A DNA stretch of 24,002 nucleotides from the NCBI GenBank assembly GCA_900553595.1, contig USEC01000031.1:1-24002 (forward strand). Direction: 5' to 3'. A model generated the notes under the pieces. It was not told the DNA's origin, ran no database searches, and saw nothing but the letters and a program-made list of their open reading frames with translations. The stretch is from an uncultured Prevotella sp. (GTDB taxonomy: Bacteria; Bacteroidota; Bacteroidia; Bacteroidales; Bacteroidaceae). A program made the position numbers and the translations under genes. How positions within the stretch are numbered: position 1 is the stretch's first letter; each line of letters opens with the position of its first letter. Positions 13,948 to 21,029 of the stretch are shown here, in pieces.

Positions 13948-14880
13948 ATGGCTGAAATGAAGGACAGATTCGTCAGGTTCGACTGGGCAATCAAGCGGTT
14001 GCTCCGCCAGAAGGCAAACTTCGGGGTTCTCGAAGGGTTTCTCACCGTGTTCCTCGGCGAGAAGGTCACCATTGTCGATATTCTTGAAAGCGAAAGCAAC
14101 CAGCAGGATGAGTTCGACAAGTTCAACCGCGTAGATATAAAGGCGAGAAACAGCAAGGGCGAGATAATAATCGTAGAGGTGCAGAACACATCGGAGGTGT
14201 TCTATCTCGAACGCATACTCTATGGCGTGGCGAAAGCCATAACCGAACACATTTCCTTGGGCGACGACTACGGGGAGGTGAAGAAGGTGTATTCCATCAG
14301 CGTGCTCTACTTCGACCTTGGCGAAGGCGACGACTATCTCTACAAGGGGCAGACGAGCTTCTTCGGCATACACACCAACGACGAACTGAAGATAACCACC
14401 CGCCAACGCGACGCCATCGTGCGCAAGGCTCCCGAAGAGATATTCCCCACCTATTATTTAATACGCGTGAACAACTTCGACCGTGTGGCGGTGTCGCCGA
14501 TGGAGGAGTGGATGCGCTATCTCAAGAAAGGCGAGATAAGTGCCGACGCAAAGGCACCGGGTCTGCAGGAAGCCCGCGAGAAGCTGCTCTACTATCAGAT
14601 GGATCCGGCAGAACGCCATGCCTACGATGAGCATCTCAATGCCGTCATGATCCAGAACGATGTGCTCGGCAATGCCCGTGCGGAGGGACTGGCGGAAGGA
14701 AGAGCGGAAGGGAGAATAGAGGGAAGAACGGAAGGAAGAGCGGAAGGATTGGCTGAGGGCAAGACTTCACAGCAGATGCTTACCGCCCGCACAATGCTTT
14801 CCGACGGTATGAGCATCGACCTTGTAGCGAAGTACACGGGTCTGACAAAAAGCCAGATAGAAGCTTTCGCTGCTGAATAA
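13948..14880 (+). CDS. Rpn family recombination-promoting nuclease / PD-(D/E)XK transposase-like protein
   Basis: The 310-residue protein belongs to the Rpn (transposase_31/PDDEXK_2) group. The N-terminal nuclease domain shows RFDWAIKRLLR, the catalytic core VDIKARNSKGEIIIVEVQN with Asp63, Glu77 and Gln79, and a GVAKAITEHISLGDDY segment. The C-terminal part has a linker, then seven tetrapeptide repeats of (A/I/T)EG(R/L/K) at 245-272, and a final helix-turn-helix-like segment SIDLVAKYTGLTKSQIEAF. All catalytic residues are present, so the protein looks intact. In E. coli, Rpn proteins cleave DNA, promote recombination or phage defence, and are restrained by a short C-terminal product from an internal start; Met218 or Met234 could serve here, which is inference. 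No inverted repeats of an insertion sequence flank it. Confidence 0.85.
   Translation: MAEMKDRFVRFDWAIKRLLRQKANFGVLEGFLTVFLGEKVTIVDILESESNQQDEFDKFNRVDIKARNSKGEIIIVEVQNTSEVFYLERILYGVAKAITEHISLGDDYGEVKKVYSISVLYFDLGEGDDYLYKGQTSFFGIHTNDELKITTRQRDAIVRKAPEEIFPTYYLIRVNNFDRVAVSPMEEWMRYLKKGEISADAKAPGLQEAREKLLYYQMDPAERHAYDEHLNAVMIQNDVLGNARAEGLAEGRAEGRIEGRTEGRAEGLAEGKTSQQMLTARTMLSDGMSIDLVAKYTGLTKSQIEAFAAE
14680..14763 (+). repeat. 12-bp in-frame repeats in the nuclease gene
   Basis: Seven 12-bp units of the form GCG-GAA-GGA-AGA (with variants) encode AEGL AEGR AEGR IEGR TEGR AEGL AEGK. Each unit keeps frame, so gain or loss of copies would change tail length without breaking the gene. Confidence 0.9.
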
Positions 14881-14903
14881 ACGAACATTTTTACGGCGTT
14901 TTC

Positions 14904-14934
14904 TTGTGGAAGTGAGCATTAAATGTTATCTTTG
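14904..14934 (+). promoter_or_regulatory. Promoter of the DUF3467 gene
   Basis: TTG at 14904-14906, a 20-bp spacer and TATCTTTG at 14927-14934. It gives a predicted start near 14941, just before the hairpin at 14946-14990. Confidence 0.75.
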
Positions 14935-14945
14935 CAAGTGATAAA

Positions 14946-14990
14946 GCGTTCCAGACACCCCGAACGGATGCTTCGTGGTGTCTGGAACGC
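14946..14990 (+). promoter_or_regulatory. Perfect 14-bp stem at the 5' end of the DUF3467 mRNA
   Basis: GCGTTCCAGACACC (14946-14959) is perfectly complementary to 14977-14990, and the loop adds CGAA/TTCG. It starts about 5 nt after the predicted transcription start and is followed by AACTTTTG rather than a full T-run. It may be a stabilising 5' hairpin, an attenuator or a protein-binding site. Confidence 0.7.
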
Positions 14991-15021
14991 AACTTTTGTA
15001 TAAACTTTAAAATATAATAAA

Positions 15022-15339
15022 ATGGAAGAACAGAAAAACCCACAGGTCCAGATCGGACTCACCCCGGAAGTAGGCGTAGGCGTTTATGCCAACCTCGCAC
15101 TCATAACTCACTCAAACACTGATTTCGTACTCGACTTCGCCTGCATCCTTCCCGGACTGGGACAGCCACAGGTGCGCAGCCGTGTCATCATGGCTCCCGA
15201 GCACGCAAAGCGTCTCTTGCAGGCTTTGCAGGAGAATGTCTATAAGTATGAGCAGACATTCGGCAAGATAGAAATCCCTAACCAGCAGGAGCGCACAATC
15301 GCTCCGTTCAATGTGAAGGGCAACGGAGGCGAGGCATAA
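15022..15339 (+). CDS. DUF3467 family protein
   Basis: The 105-residue protein matches DUF3467 (uncharacterised) across its length. The signature runs as YANLALITHSNTDFVLDFAC, then LPGLGQPQVRSRVIMAPEHA, then KRLLQALQENVYKYEQTFGKIE. It has no signal peptide or membrane span, so it is predicted cytosolic. The function is unknown. In Bacteroidota this family is commonly found beside RNA polymerase and ribosomal protein genes, and here it is the last gene before rpsL, suggesting a link to gene expression. It has its own promoter and structured leader, and a hairpin (15366-15407) follows its stop, so it need not be co-transcribed with rpsL. Confidence 0.88.
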   Translation: MEEQKNPQVQIGLTPEVGVGVYANLALITHSNTDFVLDFACILPGLGQPQVRSRVIMAPEHAKRLLQALQENVYKYEQTFGKIEIPNQQERTIAPFNVKGNGGEA

Positions 15340-15365
15340 CAGCTTCTGCTTTTCTGGATATTGGT

Positions 15366-15407
15366 ATTCCCGTGGATGTGCCATAGCAATGGTGTATCCA
15401 CGGGAAT
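15366..15407 (+). terminator. Hairpin after the DUF3467 gene
   Basis: ATTCCCGTGGAT (15366-15377) pairs perfectly over 12 bp with 15396-15407, and CCAT/ATGG extends it inside. No T-run follows, so it may be a terminator of a non-canonical kind or a 3'-end stabiliser. Confidence 0.55.
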
Positions 15408-15674
15408 GTTGGTTTCTGGCGTTCCGTCTCTTTTGTGGACAGGGCATGTGCGTTTTCCACAGGTTTTGGCGTACATACGCACGGTGGCGGCTTCGGGGCG
15501 GTTTCACAGGTGTGTGCGCTGCGGTGGTGCCAGCAGGCAGATGCTTGTGTTGCGGTTGCTGGGAGAATGGATGGTTGCTTTTGTTCGGTTGTGGGTTATG
15601 TGTGCAAACAAACGTTAAACTAACCTGTTTTTGTTTAAATCATCAATTCTTGCACGGCGTTGCTTTTTATATAT
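15408..15674. other. Gene-free, G/T-rich gap before the rpsL promoter
   Basis: About 200 nt (15408-15610) are markedly rich in G and T on the + strand, unlike the flanking genes. They contain a TGTGGA/TCCACA inverted pair (15434-15461). Open frames across it have low-complexity Cys/Trp/Gly-rich translations without recognisable families. The last part, to the promoter, is AT-rich. I see no gene here; an RNA is possible. Confidence 0.5.
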
Positions 15675-15705
15675 TAGGTAGTTAGAGAAAAAGTTTGTAC
15701 CTTTG
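15674..15705 (+). promoter_or_regulatory. Promoter of the str/S10 ribosomal cluster
   Basis: TACCTTTG at 15698-15705 is a good -7 box. Upstream, TTAG (15674-15677) with 20-bp spacing is only a partial -33 match. The leader to rpsL is about 75 nt, AT-rich in its second half. Confidence 0.7.
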
Positions 15706-15786
15706 CAGCCCGAAATGGCTTTGTAATATGGCTGTTTCCATGACTCGACAATTAAAATAAAATATATAAATTAAAAAAGTAAAATT

Positions 15787-16167
15787 ATGCCTACTATTTC
15801 ACAATTGGTAAGAAAAGGCAGAAAGGTGCTTGTAGATAAGAGCAAGTCTCCGGCTTTGGACTCATGTCCTCAGCGTCGTGGAGTGTGCGTCCGTGTCTAT
15901 ACAACCACACCTAAGAAGCCTAATTCGGCAATGCGTAAGGTTGCCCGTGTTCGTTTGACAAACTCTAAGGAAGTGAACTCCTACATCCCCGGAGAGGGAC
16001 ACAACTTGCAGGAGCACTCAATCGTGCTGGTTCGCGGTGGTCGTGTGAAGGACCTTCCTGGTGTTCGCTACCACATCGTTCGTGGAACACTCGATACAGC
16101 AGGTGTTGCCAATCGTACACAGCGCCGTTCAAAGTACGGAGCAAAGCGTCCTAAGGCAAAGAAGTAA
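15787..16167 (+). CDS. rpsL: 30S ribosomal protein S12
   Basis: S12 sits in the decoding centre of the small subunit and affects accuracy. The 126-residue sequence is conserved throughout: QLVRKGRK, RRGVCVRVYTTTPKKPNSAMRKVARVRL, GEGHNLQEHSIVLVRGGRVKDLPGVRYHIVRG and a basic SKYGAKRPKAKK tail. Lys43 and Lys88, the positions where streptomycin resistance mutations usually occur, are wild type, as is Asp89. It is the first gene of the ribosomal cluster, preceded by the promoter at 15674-15705. A 148-nt spacer follows before rpsG, unusually long for this cluster. Confidence 0.99.
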   Translation: MPTISQLVRKGRKVLVDKSKSPALDSCPQRRGVCVRVYTTTPKKPNSAMRKVARVRLTNSKEVNSYIPGEGHNLQEHSIVLVRGGRVKDLPGVRYHIVRGTLDTAGVANRTQRRSKYGAKRPKAKK

Positions 16168-16245
16168 TCAATAGCTTTTGATTGTCGGACGATATTTATT
16201 TTATTATTAGTTTTGCTGGAGAATTGTTAAAAGACAGGTTGAGTA

Positions 16246-16265
16246 AATGTCCGAGAGAGGACGTT
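16246..16265 (+). promoter_or_regulatory. Hairpin in the rpsL-rpsG spacer
   Basis: AATGTCC (16246-16252) pairs with GGACGTT (16259-16265) around a GAGAGA loop, 50 nt before rpsG. In E. coli, S7 represses its operon by binding the S12-S7 intercistronic region; whether this hairpin does the same is inference. A TAGTTTTG at 16208-16215 also fits a -7 box, but without a clear -33 element. Confidence 0.4.
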
Positions 16266-16315
16266 GAAGAACAGTAATAGACAGCCCCAGGCAGACAGAA
16301 ATTTTTCAAAACAAA

Positions 16316-16792
16316 ATGAGAAAAGCAAAACCAAAGAAGCGTGTGATCCTTCCGGATCCCGTGTACAACGACCAGAAGGTCTCTAAGTTTGTAAACCACT
16401 TGATGTATGACGGTAAGAAGAATACCTCATACGAAATTTTCTACAAAGCTCTTGACACCGTTAAGGTGAAGATGGAAAAGGAAGAGAAGTCGGCTCTCGA
16501 AATCTGGAAGCAGGCTCTCGACAACATCACTCCGCAGGTGGAGGTGAAGAGCCGCCGTATCGGTGGTGCTACTTTCCAGGTGCCTACAGAAATCCGTCCC
16601 GAGCGCAAGGAGAGCATCTCAATGAAGAACCTCATCGCTTTCGCACGCAAGCGCGGCGGCAAGACAATGGCCGACAAGCTCGCAGCAGAAATCATGGATG
16701 CTTACAACAATCAGGGTGGTGCCTACAAGCGTAAGGAAGACATGCACCGCATGGCAGAGGCTAACCGCGCATTCGCACACTTCAGATTCTAA
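16316..16792 (+). CDS. rpsG: 30S ribosomal protein S7
   Basis: S7 is a primary 16S rRNA-binding protein that nucleates the small-subunit head. The 158-residue sequence shows the family segments MRKAKPKKRVILPDPVYND, VNHLMYDGKKNTSYEIFYKAL, LDNITPQVEVKSRRIGGATFQVPTEIRPERK and RKEDMHRMAEANRAFAHFRF. Its length is normal and the C-terminus complete. The gene lies between rpsL and fusA as in the classical str operon, with 25 nt to fusA. The ATG directly follows an A-rich stretch with no Shine-Dalgarno sequence. Confidence 0.99.
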   Translation: MRKAKPKKRVILPDPVYNDQKVSKFVNHLMYDGKKNTSYEIFYKALDTVKVKMEKEEKSALEIWKQALDNITPQVEVKSRRIGGATFQVPTEIRPERKESISMKNLIAFARKRGGKTMADKLAAEIMDAYNNQGGAYKRKEDMHRMAEANRAFAHFRF

Positions 16793-16817
16793 TATATTAA
16801 TAAGGTAAAAAGGAAAA

Positions 16818-18932
16818 ATGGCAAACCGCGATTTACATTTGACTCGTAACATCGGTATCATGGCTCACATCGATGCCGGTAAGACCACAACTTCTGAGCG
16901 TATCCTGTTCTACACAGGTAAGACTCACAAGATTGGTGAGGTGCACGACGGCGCTGCTACCATGGACTGGATGGCCCAGGAGCAGGAGCGTGGTATCACT
17001 ATCACATCTGCCGCAACAACATGTAACTGGAACTATCTTGGCAAATCATACAAGATAAACCTGATTGACACTCCGGGACACGTTGATTTTACCGCTGAGG
17101 TGGAGCGTTCACTCCGCGTGCTCGACGGAGCCGTAGCAACATATTCCGCTGCCGACGGTGTGCAGCCGCAGTCTGAGACCGTATGGCGTCAGGCCGACAA
17201 GTACAACGTACCGCGTATCGGTTATGTGAACAAGATGGACCGTTCAGGTGCTGACTTCTTCGAGACGGTACAGCAGATGAAGGACATCCTCGGTGCCAAC
17301 CCTTGTCCTATCCAGGTTCCTATCGGAGCAGAAGAGAACTTCAAGGGCGTTGTTGACCTTCTCAAGATGAAGGCCATCCTTTGGCATGACGAGACAATGG
17401 GTGCAGAGTACGACATTGAGGATATTCCTGCCGACCTCGTTGACGAGGCTAACGAATGGCGTGAGAAGATGGTTGAATCTGCTGCCAACTTCGACGACGC
17501 TCTCATGGAGAAGTATCTCGAAGGTGAGGAAATCTCAGAGGAGGAACTTATCGCTGCTATCCGCAAGGGTACTTGCTCAATGGAGCTTACTCCTATGTTG
17601 TGCGGTTCTTCATACAAGAACAAGGGTGTGCAGCCGCTTCTCGACTACGTTTGCGCATTCCTTCCTTCACCGCTCGACACAGCCGCTATCGTTGGTACCA
17701 ACCCCGACACTGAGGAAGAGGAGGATCGTAAGCCTTCTGAGGACGAGCCGACATCGGCTCTCGCGTTCAAGATCGCTACCGACCCGTTCATGGGCCGCTT
17801 GGTGTTCTTCCGCGTTTACTCAGGTAAGGTCGTTGCAGGTTCTTACGTTTACAACCCACGTTCACGCAAGAAGGAGCGCATCAGCCGTCTGTTCCAGATG
17901 AACTCAAACAAGGAAATCCCAATGGAGTCGATCGACGCTGGTGACATCGGCGCAGGTGTAGGCTTCAAGGATATCCGCACAGGTGATACTCTTTGCGACG
18001 AGGCACATCCTATCGTGCTCGAGTCAATGTCATTCCCCGACACTGTGATTTCTATCGCAGTTGAGCCGAAGAGCCAGGCCGACATCGCAAAGCTCGACAA
18101 CGGTCTTGCCAAGCTCGCCGAGGAAGACCCGACATTCACCGTTCGTACCGACGAACAGAGCGGACAGACCATCATCTCTGGTATGGGTGAGCTTCACCTC
18201 GATATCATCATCGACCGTCTGAAGCGTGAGTTCAAGGTTGAATGTAACCAGGGCAAGCCTCAGGTTAATTACAAGGAAGCTATCACCAAGCCGGTTACTC
18301 TCCGCGAGGTTTACAAGAAGCAGTCTGGTGGTCGCGGTAAGTTCGCTGATATCATTGTTACAATCAGTCCGAAGGACGAGGATTACAAGGAGGGCGACTT
18401 CCAGTTCGTAAACGAGGTTAAGGGTGGTAACATTCCTAAGGAATTCATCCCCTCGGTACAGAAGGGCTTCGAGAACGCAATGAAGAACGGTGTGCTTGGC
18501 GGCTATCCGATGACCGACCTCAAGGTTGTGCTCACCGACGGTTCGTTCCACCCGGTTGACTCTGACCAGTTGTCATTCGAACTCGCAGCACTCAACGCCT
18601 ACAAGAACGCATGCCCGAAGGCTGGTCCCGTGCTCATGGAACCTATCATGAAGGTAGAGGTTGTTACTCCCGAAGAGAACATGGGTGATGTGATCGGCGA
18701 CTTGAACAAGCGTCGTGGACAGGTGGAAGGCATGGACGAGGCTCGCTCAGGCGCACGCATCGTAAAGGCCATGGTGCCACTGTCAGAGATGTTCGGTTAT
18801 GTGACCGCTCTTCGTACCATCACTTCAGGCCGTGCAACAAGCTCTATGGAGTACGACCACCACGCACCGCTGTCAAGCTCTATCGCCAAGGCAGTGCTCG
18901 AGGAAGTGAAGGGTCGCGCCGACCTCGTGTAA
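16818..18932 (+). CDS. fusA: Translation elongation factor G
   Basis: EF-G is the GTPase that drives tRNA-mRNA translocation and, with RRF, ribosome recycling. The 704-residue protein is full length. It has G1 AHIDAGKT (16-23), switch segment ERGITI (57-62), G3 DTPGH (84-88), G4 NKMD (138-141), then domains II to V ending in GYVTALRTITSGRATSSMEYDHH. It is the str-operon copy, so it is presumably the housekeeping EF-G rather than a paralogue. Upstream spacing to rpsG is 25 nt. A 155-nt gap with two structured elements separates it from rpsJ, and no tuf gene follows, unlike the E. coli str operon. Confidence 0.99.
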   Translation: MANRDLHLTRNIGIMAHIDAGKTTTSERILFYTGKTHKIGEVHDGAATMDWMAQEQERGITITSAATTCNWNYLGKSYKINLIDTPGHVDFTAEVERSLRVLDGAVATYSAADGVQPQSETVWRQADKYNVPRIGYVNKMDRSGADFFETVQQMKDILGANPCPIQVPIGAEENFKGVVDLLKMKAILWHDETMGAEYDIEDIPADLVDEANEWREKMVESAANFDDALMEKYLEGEEISEEELIAAIRKGTCSMELTPMLCGSSYKNKGVQPLLDYVCAFLPSPLDTAAIVGTNPDTEEEEDRKPSEDEPTSALAFKIATDPFMGRLVFFRVYSGKVVAGSYVYNPRSRKKERISRLFQMNSNKEIPMESIDAGDIGAGVGFKDIRTGDTLCDEAHPIVLESMSFPDTVISIAVEPKSQADIAKLDNGLAKLAEEDPTFTVRTDEQSGQTIISGMGELHLDIIIDRLKREFKVECNQGKPQVNYKEAITKPVTLREVYKKQSGGRGKFADIIVTISPKDEDYKEGDFQFVNEVKGGNIPKEFIPSVQKGFENAMKNGVLGGYPMTDLKVVLTDGSFHPVDSDQLSFELAALNAYKNACPKAGPVLMEPIMKVEVVTPEENMGDVIGDLNKRRGQVEGMDEARSGARIVKAMVPLSEMFGYVTALRTITSGRATSSMEYDHHAPLSSSIAKAVLEEVKGRADLV

Positions 18933-18952
18933 TACGACACATACAGAAAGTG

Positions 18953-18979
18953 GAAGCAGCATGAAATAACGACTGCTTC
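18953..18979 (+). terminator. Hairpin after fusA
   Basis: GAAGCAG (18953-18959) pairs perfectly with CTGCTTC (18973-18979). No T-run follows, so it is not a convincing terminator; it may be an mRNA processing or stabilising structure at the fusA 3' end. Confidence 0.4.
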
Positions 18980-18999
18980 TGCCTTCAAAAAGAAAACAA

Positions 19000-19053
19000 G
19001 GGAAATGGAGCGTTGCTTAGCGAATGACTCTTAAGGAGCGTACTCCATCTCCC
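19000..19053 (+). promoter_or_regulatory. Structured leader upstream of rpsJ (S10 cluster)
   Basis: GGGA-A-ATGGAG (19000-19010) pairs with CTCCAT-C-TCCC (19043-19053), and CTTA/TAAG can pair inside. It lies 34 nt before rpsJ. In E. coli the S10 leader is the site of L4 autoregulation; an equivalent role here is only suggested by position. Confidence 0.5.
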
Positions 19054-19087
19054 ATTTAACAATACTTTTAATCAACTTAATAAAAAA

Positions 19088-19393
19088 ATGAGTCAGAAAA
19101 TCAGAATTAAGCTGAAGTCTTACGACCACAAACTCGTCGATAAGTCAGCAGAGAAAATCGTGAAGGCCGTGAAGGCCACTGGCGCAATCGTGAGCGGACC
19201 GATTCCATTGCCAACTCACAAGCGCATCTACACAGTGAACCGTAGTACGTTCGTAAACAAGAAGGCACGCGAGCAGTTCCAGCTCTCAGACTTCAAGCGT
19301 CTTATCGACATCTACAGCTCAACAGCAAAGACCGTTGATGCTCTGATGAAACTTGAGTTGCCAAGCGGCGTGGAAGTAGAAATCAAAGTATAA
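19088..19393 (+). CDS. rpsJ: 30S ribosomal protein S10
   Basis: S10 is a small-subunit head protein, and also the NusB partner in transcription antitermination where that system operates. The 101-residue protein is standard: IRIKLKSYDHKLVDKSAEKIV, GPIPLPTHKRIYTVNRSTFVNKKAREQFQ and a C-terminal LELPSGVEVEIKV. It opens the S10 gene order, 34 nt after a leader hairpin and 23 nt before rplC. The start follows the A-rich, non-Shine-Dalgarno pattern of this genome. Confidence 0.99.
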   Translation: MSQKIRIKLKSYDHKLVDKSAEKIVKAVKATGAIVSGPIPLPTHKRIYTVNRSTFVNKKAREQFQLSDFKRLIDIYSSTAKTVDALMKLELPSGVEVEIKV

Positions 19394-19416
19394 TAATTTT
19401 TTTAATATTAATTGAA

Positions 19417-20031
19417 ATGCCAGGATTAATTGGAAGAAAAATCGGAATGACATCCGTTTTCAGTGCCGACGGTAAGAACGTACCGTGCACTGTTATCGAA
19501 GCAGGTCCTTGTGTTGTGACACAGGTCAAGACCGTTGAAACAGACGGTTACAAAGCAGTTCAGTTAGGATTTGGTGAGGCAAAGGAAAAGAACACCACCA
19601 AGCCTATGATGGGATGCTTCAAGAAGGCCGGTACAACACCTAAGAAGCACTTGGCCGAGTTCAAGTTTGACGAGGAGTACAACCTCGGTGACGTTATCAC
19701 CGTTGATCTCTTCGCAAATACAGAGTACGTTGACATTGTAGGCACCTCTAAGGGAAAAGGCTTCCAGGGAGTTGTGAAACGTCATGGATTCGGCGGTGTA
19801 GGCCAGAGCACACACGGTCAGGACGACCGCGCCCGCAAACCGGGATCTATCGGTGCTTGTTCTTACCCTGCAAAGGTGTTCAAGGGAATGCGCATGGGCG
19901 GCCAGATGGGCGGTGACCGTGTTACAACCCAGAATCTTAAAGTGTTAAAGGTAATTCCGGAGCACAACCTCATCCTCGTGAAGGGTTCTGTAGCCGGATG
20001 CAATGGTTCAACCGTATTAATCAAGAAATAA
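19417..20031 (+). CDS. rplC: 50S ribosomal protein L3
   Basis: L3 is an early-assembling 23S rRNA-binding protein with an extension reaching toward the peptidyl transferase centre. The 204-residue sequence has MPGLIGRKIGMTSVFSADGKNVPCTVIEAGPC at the start, GTSKGKGFQGVVKRHGFGG and QSTHGQDDRARKPGSIGACS in the central loop, and GDRVTTQNLKVL. The conserved Gln of the GQ-M/Q-G loop region (GGQMGGDRVT) is present. Its stop TAA shares one base with the rplD start (TAATG), suggesting coupling. Confidence 0.99.
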   Translation: MPGLIGRKIGMTSVFSADGKNVPCTVIEAGPCVVTQVKTVETDGYKAVQLGFGEAKEKNTTKPMMGCFKKAGTTPKKHLAEFKFDEEYNLGDVITVDLFANTEYVDIVGTSKGKGFQGVVKRHGFGGVGQSTHGQDDRARKPGSIGACSYPAKVFKGMRMGGQMGGDRVTTQNLKVLKVIPEHNLILVKGSVAGCNGSTVLIKK

Positions 20032-20660
20032 TGGAAGTTAGCGTATTAAATATCAATGGTCAGGAGACCGGAAGAAAGGTTGCGTTGAACGACGCCATCT
20101 TCGGAATCGAGCCTAACGATCACGTCCTCTATCTCGACGTAAAGCAGTATCTCGCTAACCAGCGCCAGGGTACGGCTAAGTCAAAGGAGAGAAGCGAAGT
20201 AAGCGGTTCTACACGTAAACTCGGACGCCAGAAGGGCGGCGGCGGTGCTCGTCGCGGTGACATCAACTCACCGGTGCTCGTTGGTGGTGGACGCGTTTTC
20301 GGTCCGAAGCCACGTGACTATCGTTTCAAACTCAACAAGAAAGTGAAGCTGCTCGCTCGCAAGTCTGCGCTTTCTTACAAGGCTCAGGAAAGTGCCATCG
20401 TAGTAGTGGAAGACTTCAATATGGAAGCCCCGAAGACTAAAGATTTCGTAAATATTACTAAAAATCTGAAAGTTGAGGGCAAAAAGATACTTCTTCTTTT
20501 GCCAGAAGTAAATAAAAACGTATTTTTGTCGTCCCGTAACTTGCAGCAGACCGAAGTTATGACTGCTTCTGCCCTCAATGCATACAAAGTGTTGAATGCA
20601 GATGTTCTCGTCGTGACCGAAAATTCGCTCAAGGCTATCGACTCAATCTTAACAAAATAA
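20031..20660 (+). CDS. rplD: 50S ribosomal protein L4
   Basis: L4 binds 23S rRNA domain I and lines the exit tunnel; in E. coli it also represses the S10 operon. The 209-residue protein begins MEVSVLNINGQETGRKV. The frame is open 33 nt further upstream, inside rplC, but that extension has no homology, so the ATG at 20031 overlapping the rplC stop is chosen. The tunnel loop KLGRQKGGGGARRGDINSPVLVGGGRVFGPKPRDY is intact, as is the C-terminal DVLVVTENSLKAID. rplW follows after 16 nt. Confidence 0.98.
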   Translation: MEVSVLNINGQETGRKVALNDAIFGIEPNDHVLYLDVKQYLANQRQGTAKSKERSEVSGSTRKLGRQKGGGGARRGDINSPVLVGGGRVFGPKPRDYRFKLNKKVKLLARKSALSYKAQESAIVVVEDFNMEAPKTKDFVNITKNLKVEGKKILLLLPEVNKNVFLSSRNLQQTEVMTASALNAYKVLNADVLVVTENSLKAIDSILTK

Positions 20661-20676
20661 ATAGGAGACACGCAAC

Positions 20677-21021
20677 ATGGCATTTATCATAAAACCATTG
20701 GTCACAGAGAAAATGACCAAAATCACAGACAAGTCTTCTGTAGAAAAAAGCTATAAGGTAAAGGGCGAGACACGCACCAAGAAGGCCGAGGCAAGATACG
20801 GCTTCATCGTGAAGCCCGAAGCCAACAAGCTCGAGATTAAGAAAGAAGTTGAAGGTCTGTATAACGTTACAGTAATCGATGTGAACACGCTCAACTATGC
20901 TGGCAAACGCCAGAGCCGTTACACACGCAAGGGTCTTGTGAACGGACAGAAGAACGCGTTCAAGAAAGCAATCGTCACTCTCAAGGAGGGCGATACAATT
21001 GATTTTTACAGCAATATCTAA
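20677..21021 (+). CDS. rplW: 50S ribosomal protein L23 with an N-terminal-region insertion
   Basis: L23 lies at the tunnel exit and is the docking site for trigger factor and SRP. The protein is 114 residues, longer than the usual 95-100. The family parts are clear: IIKPLVTEKMTKITDK, then GFIVKPEANKLEIKKEVEGLYNVTVIDVNT, YAGKRQSRYTRKG and VTLKEGDTIDFYSNI. The extra length is a lysine/glutamate-rich segment at about residues 19-36 (SSVEKSYKVKGETRTKKA), inserted between the first helix and the RYGF strand. The frame is intact on both sides. rplB begins 8 nt downstream. Confidence 0.97.
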   Translation: MAFIIKPLVTEKMTKITDKSSVEKSYKVKGETRTKKAEARYGFIVKPEANKLEIKKEVEGLYNVTVIDVNTLNYAGKRQSRYTRKGLVNGQKNAFKKAIVTLKEGDTIDFYSNI

Positions 21022-21029
21022 AATAAAAA

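Noticed and set aside
14680..14763. 12-bp repeats as a CRISPR-like array
   Set aside because: Units are contiguous with no spacers and stay in frame within a coding region.
13948..14880. Rpn gene as part of a complete insertion sequence
   Set aside because: No terminal inverted repeats or target-site duplications are visible around it; the family name 'transposase' is historical.
15370..15461. Cluster of near-DnaA boxes (TTTTCCACA, CTGTCCACA, GTATCCACG) suggesting an origin
   Set aside because: Each has at least one mismatch to TTATCCACA, two of them belong to the arms of hairpins, there is no adjacent dnaA or dnaN, and no AT-rich unwinding element lies beside them. A genome-wide GC-skew plot would settle it.
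15389..15685. Plus-strand open frame in the G/T-rich gap
   Set aside because: Its Trp/Cys/Gly-rich translation has no family signal and overlaps a hairpin and AT-rich promoter region. Several overlapping frames are equally open because of the base bias.
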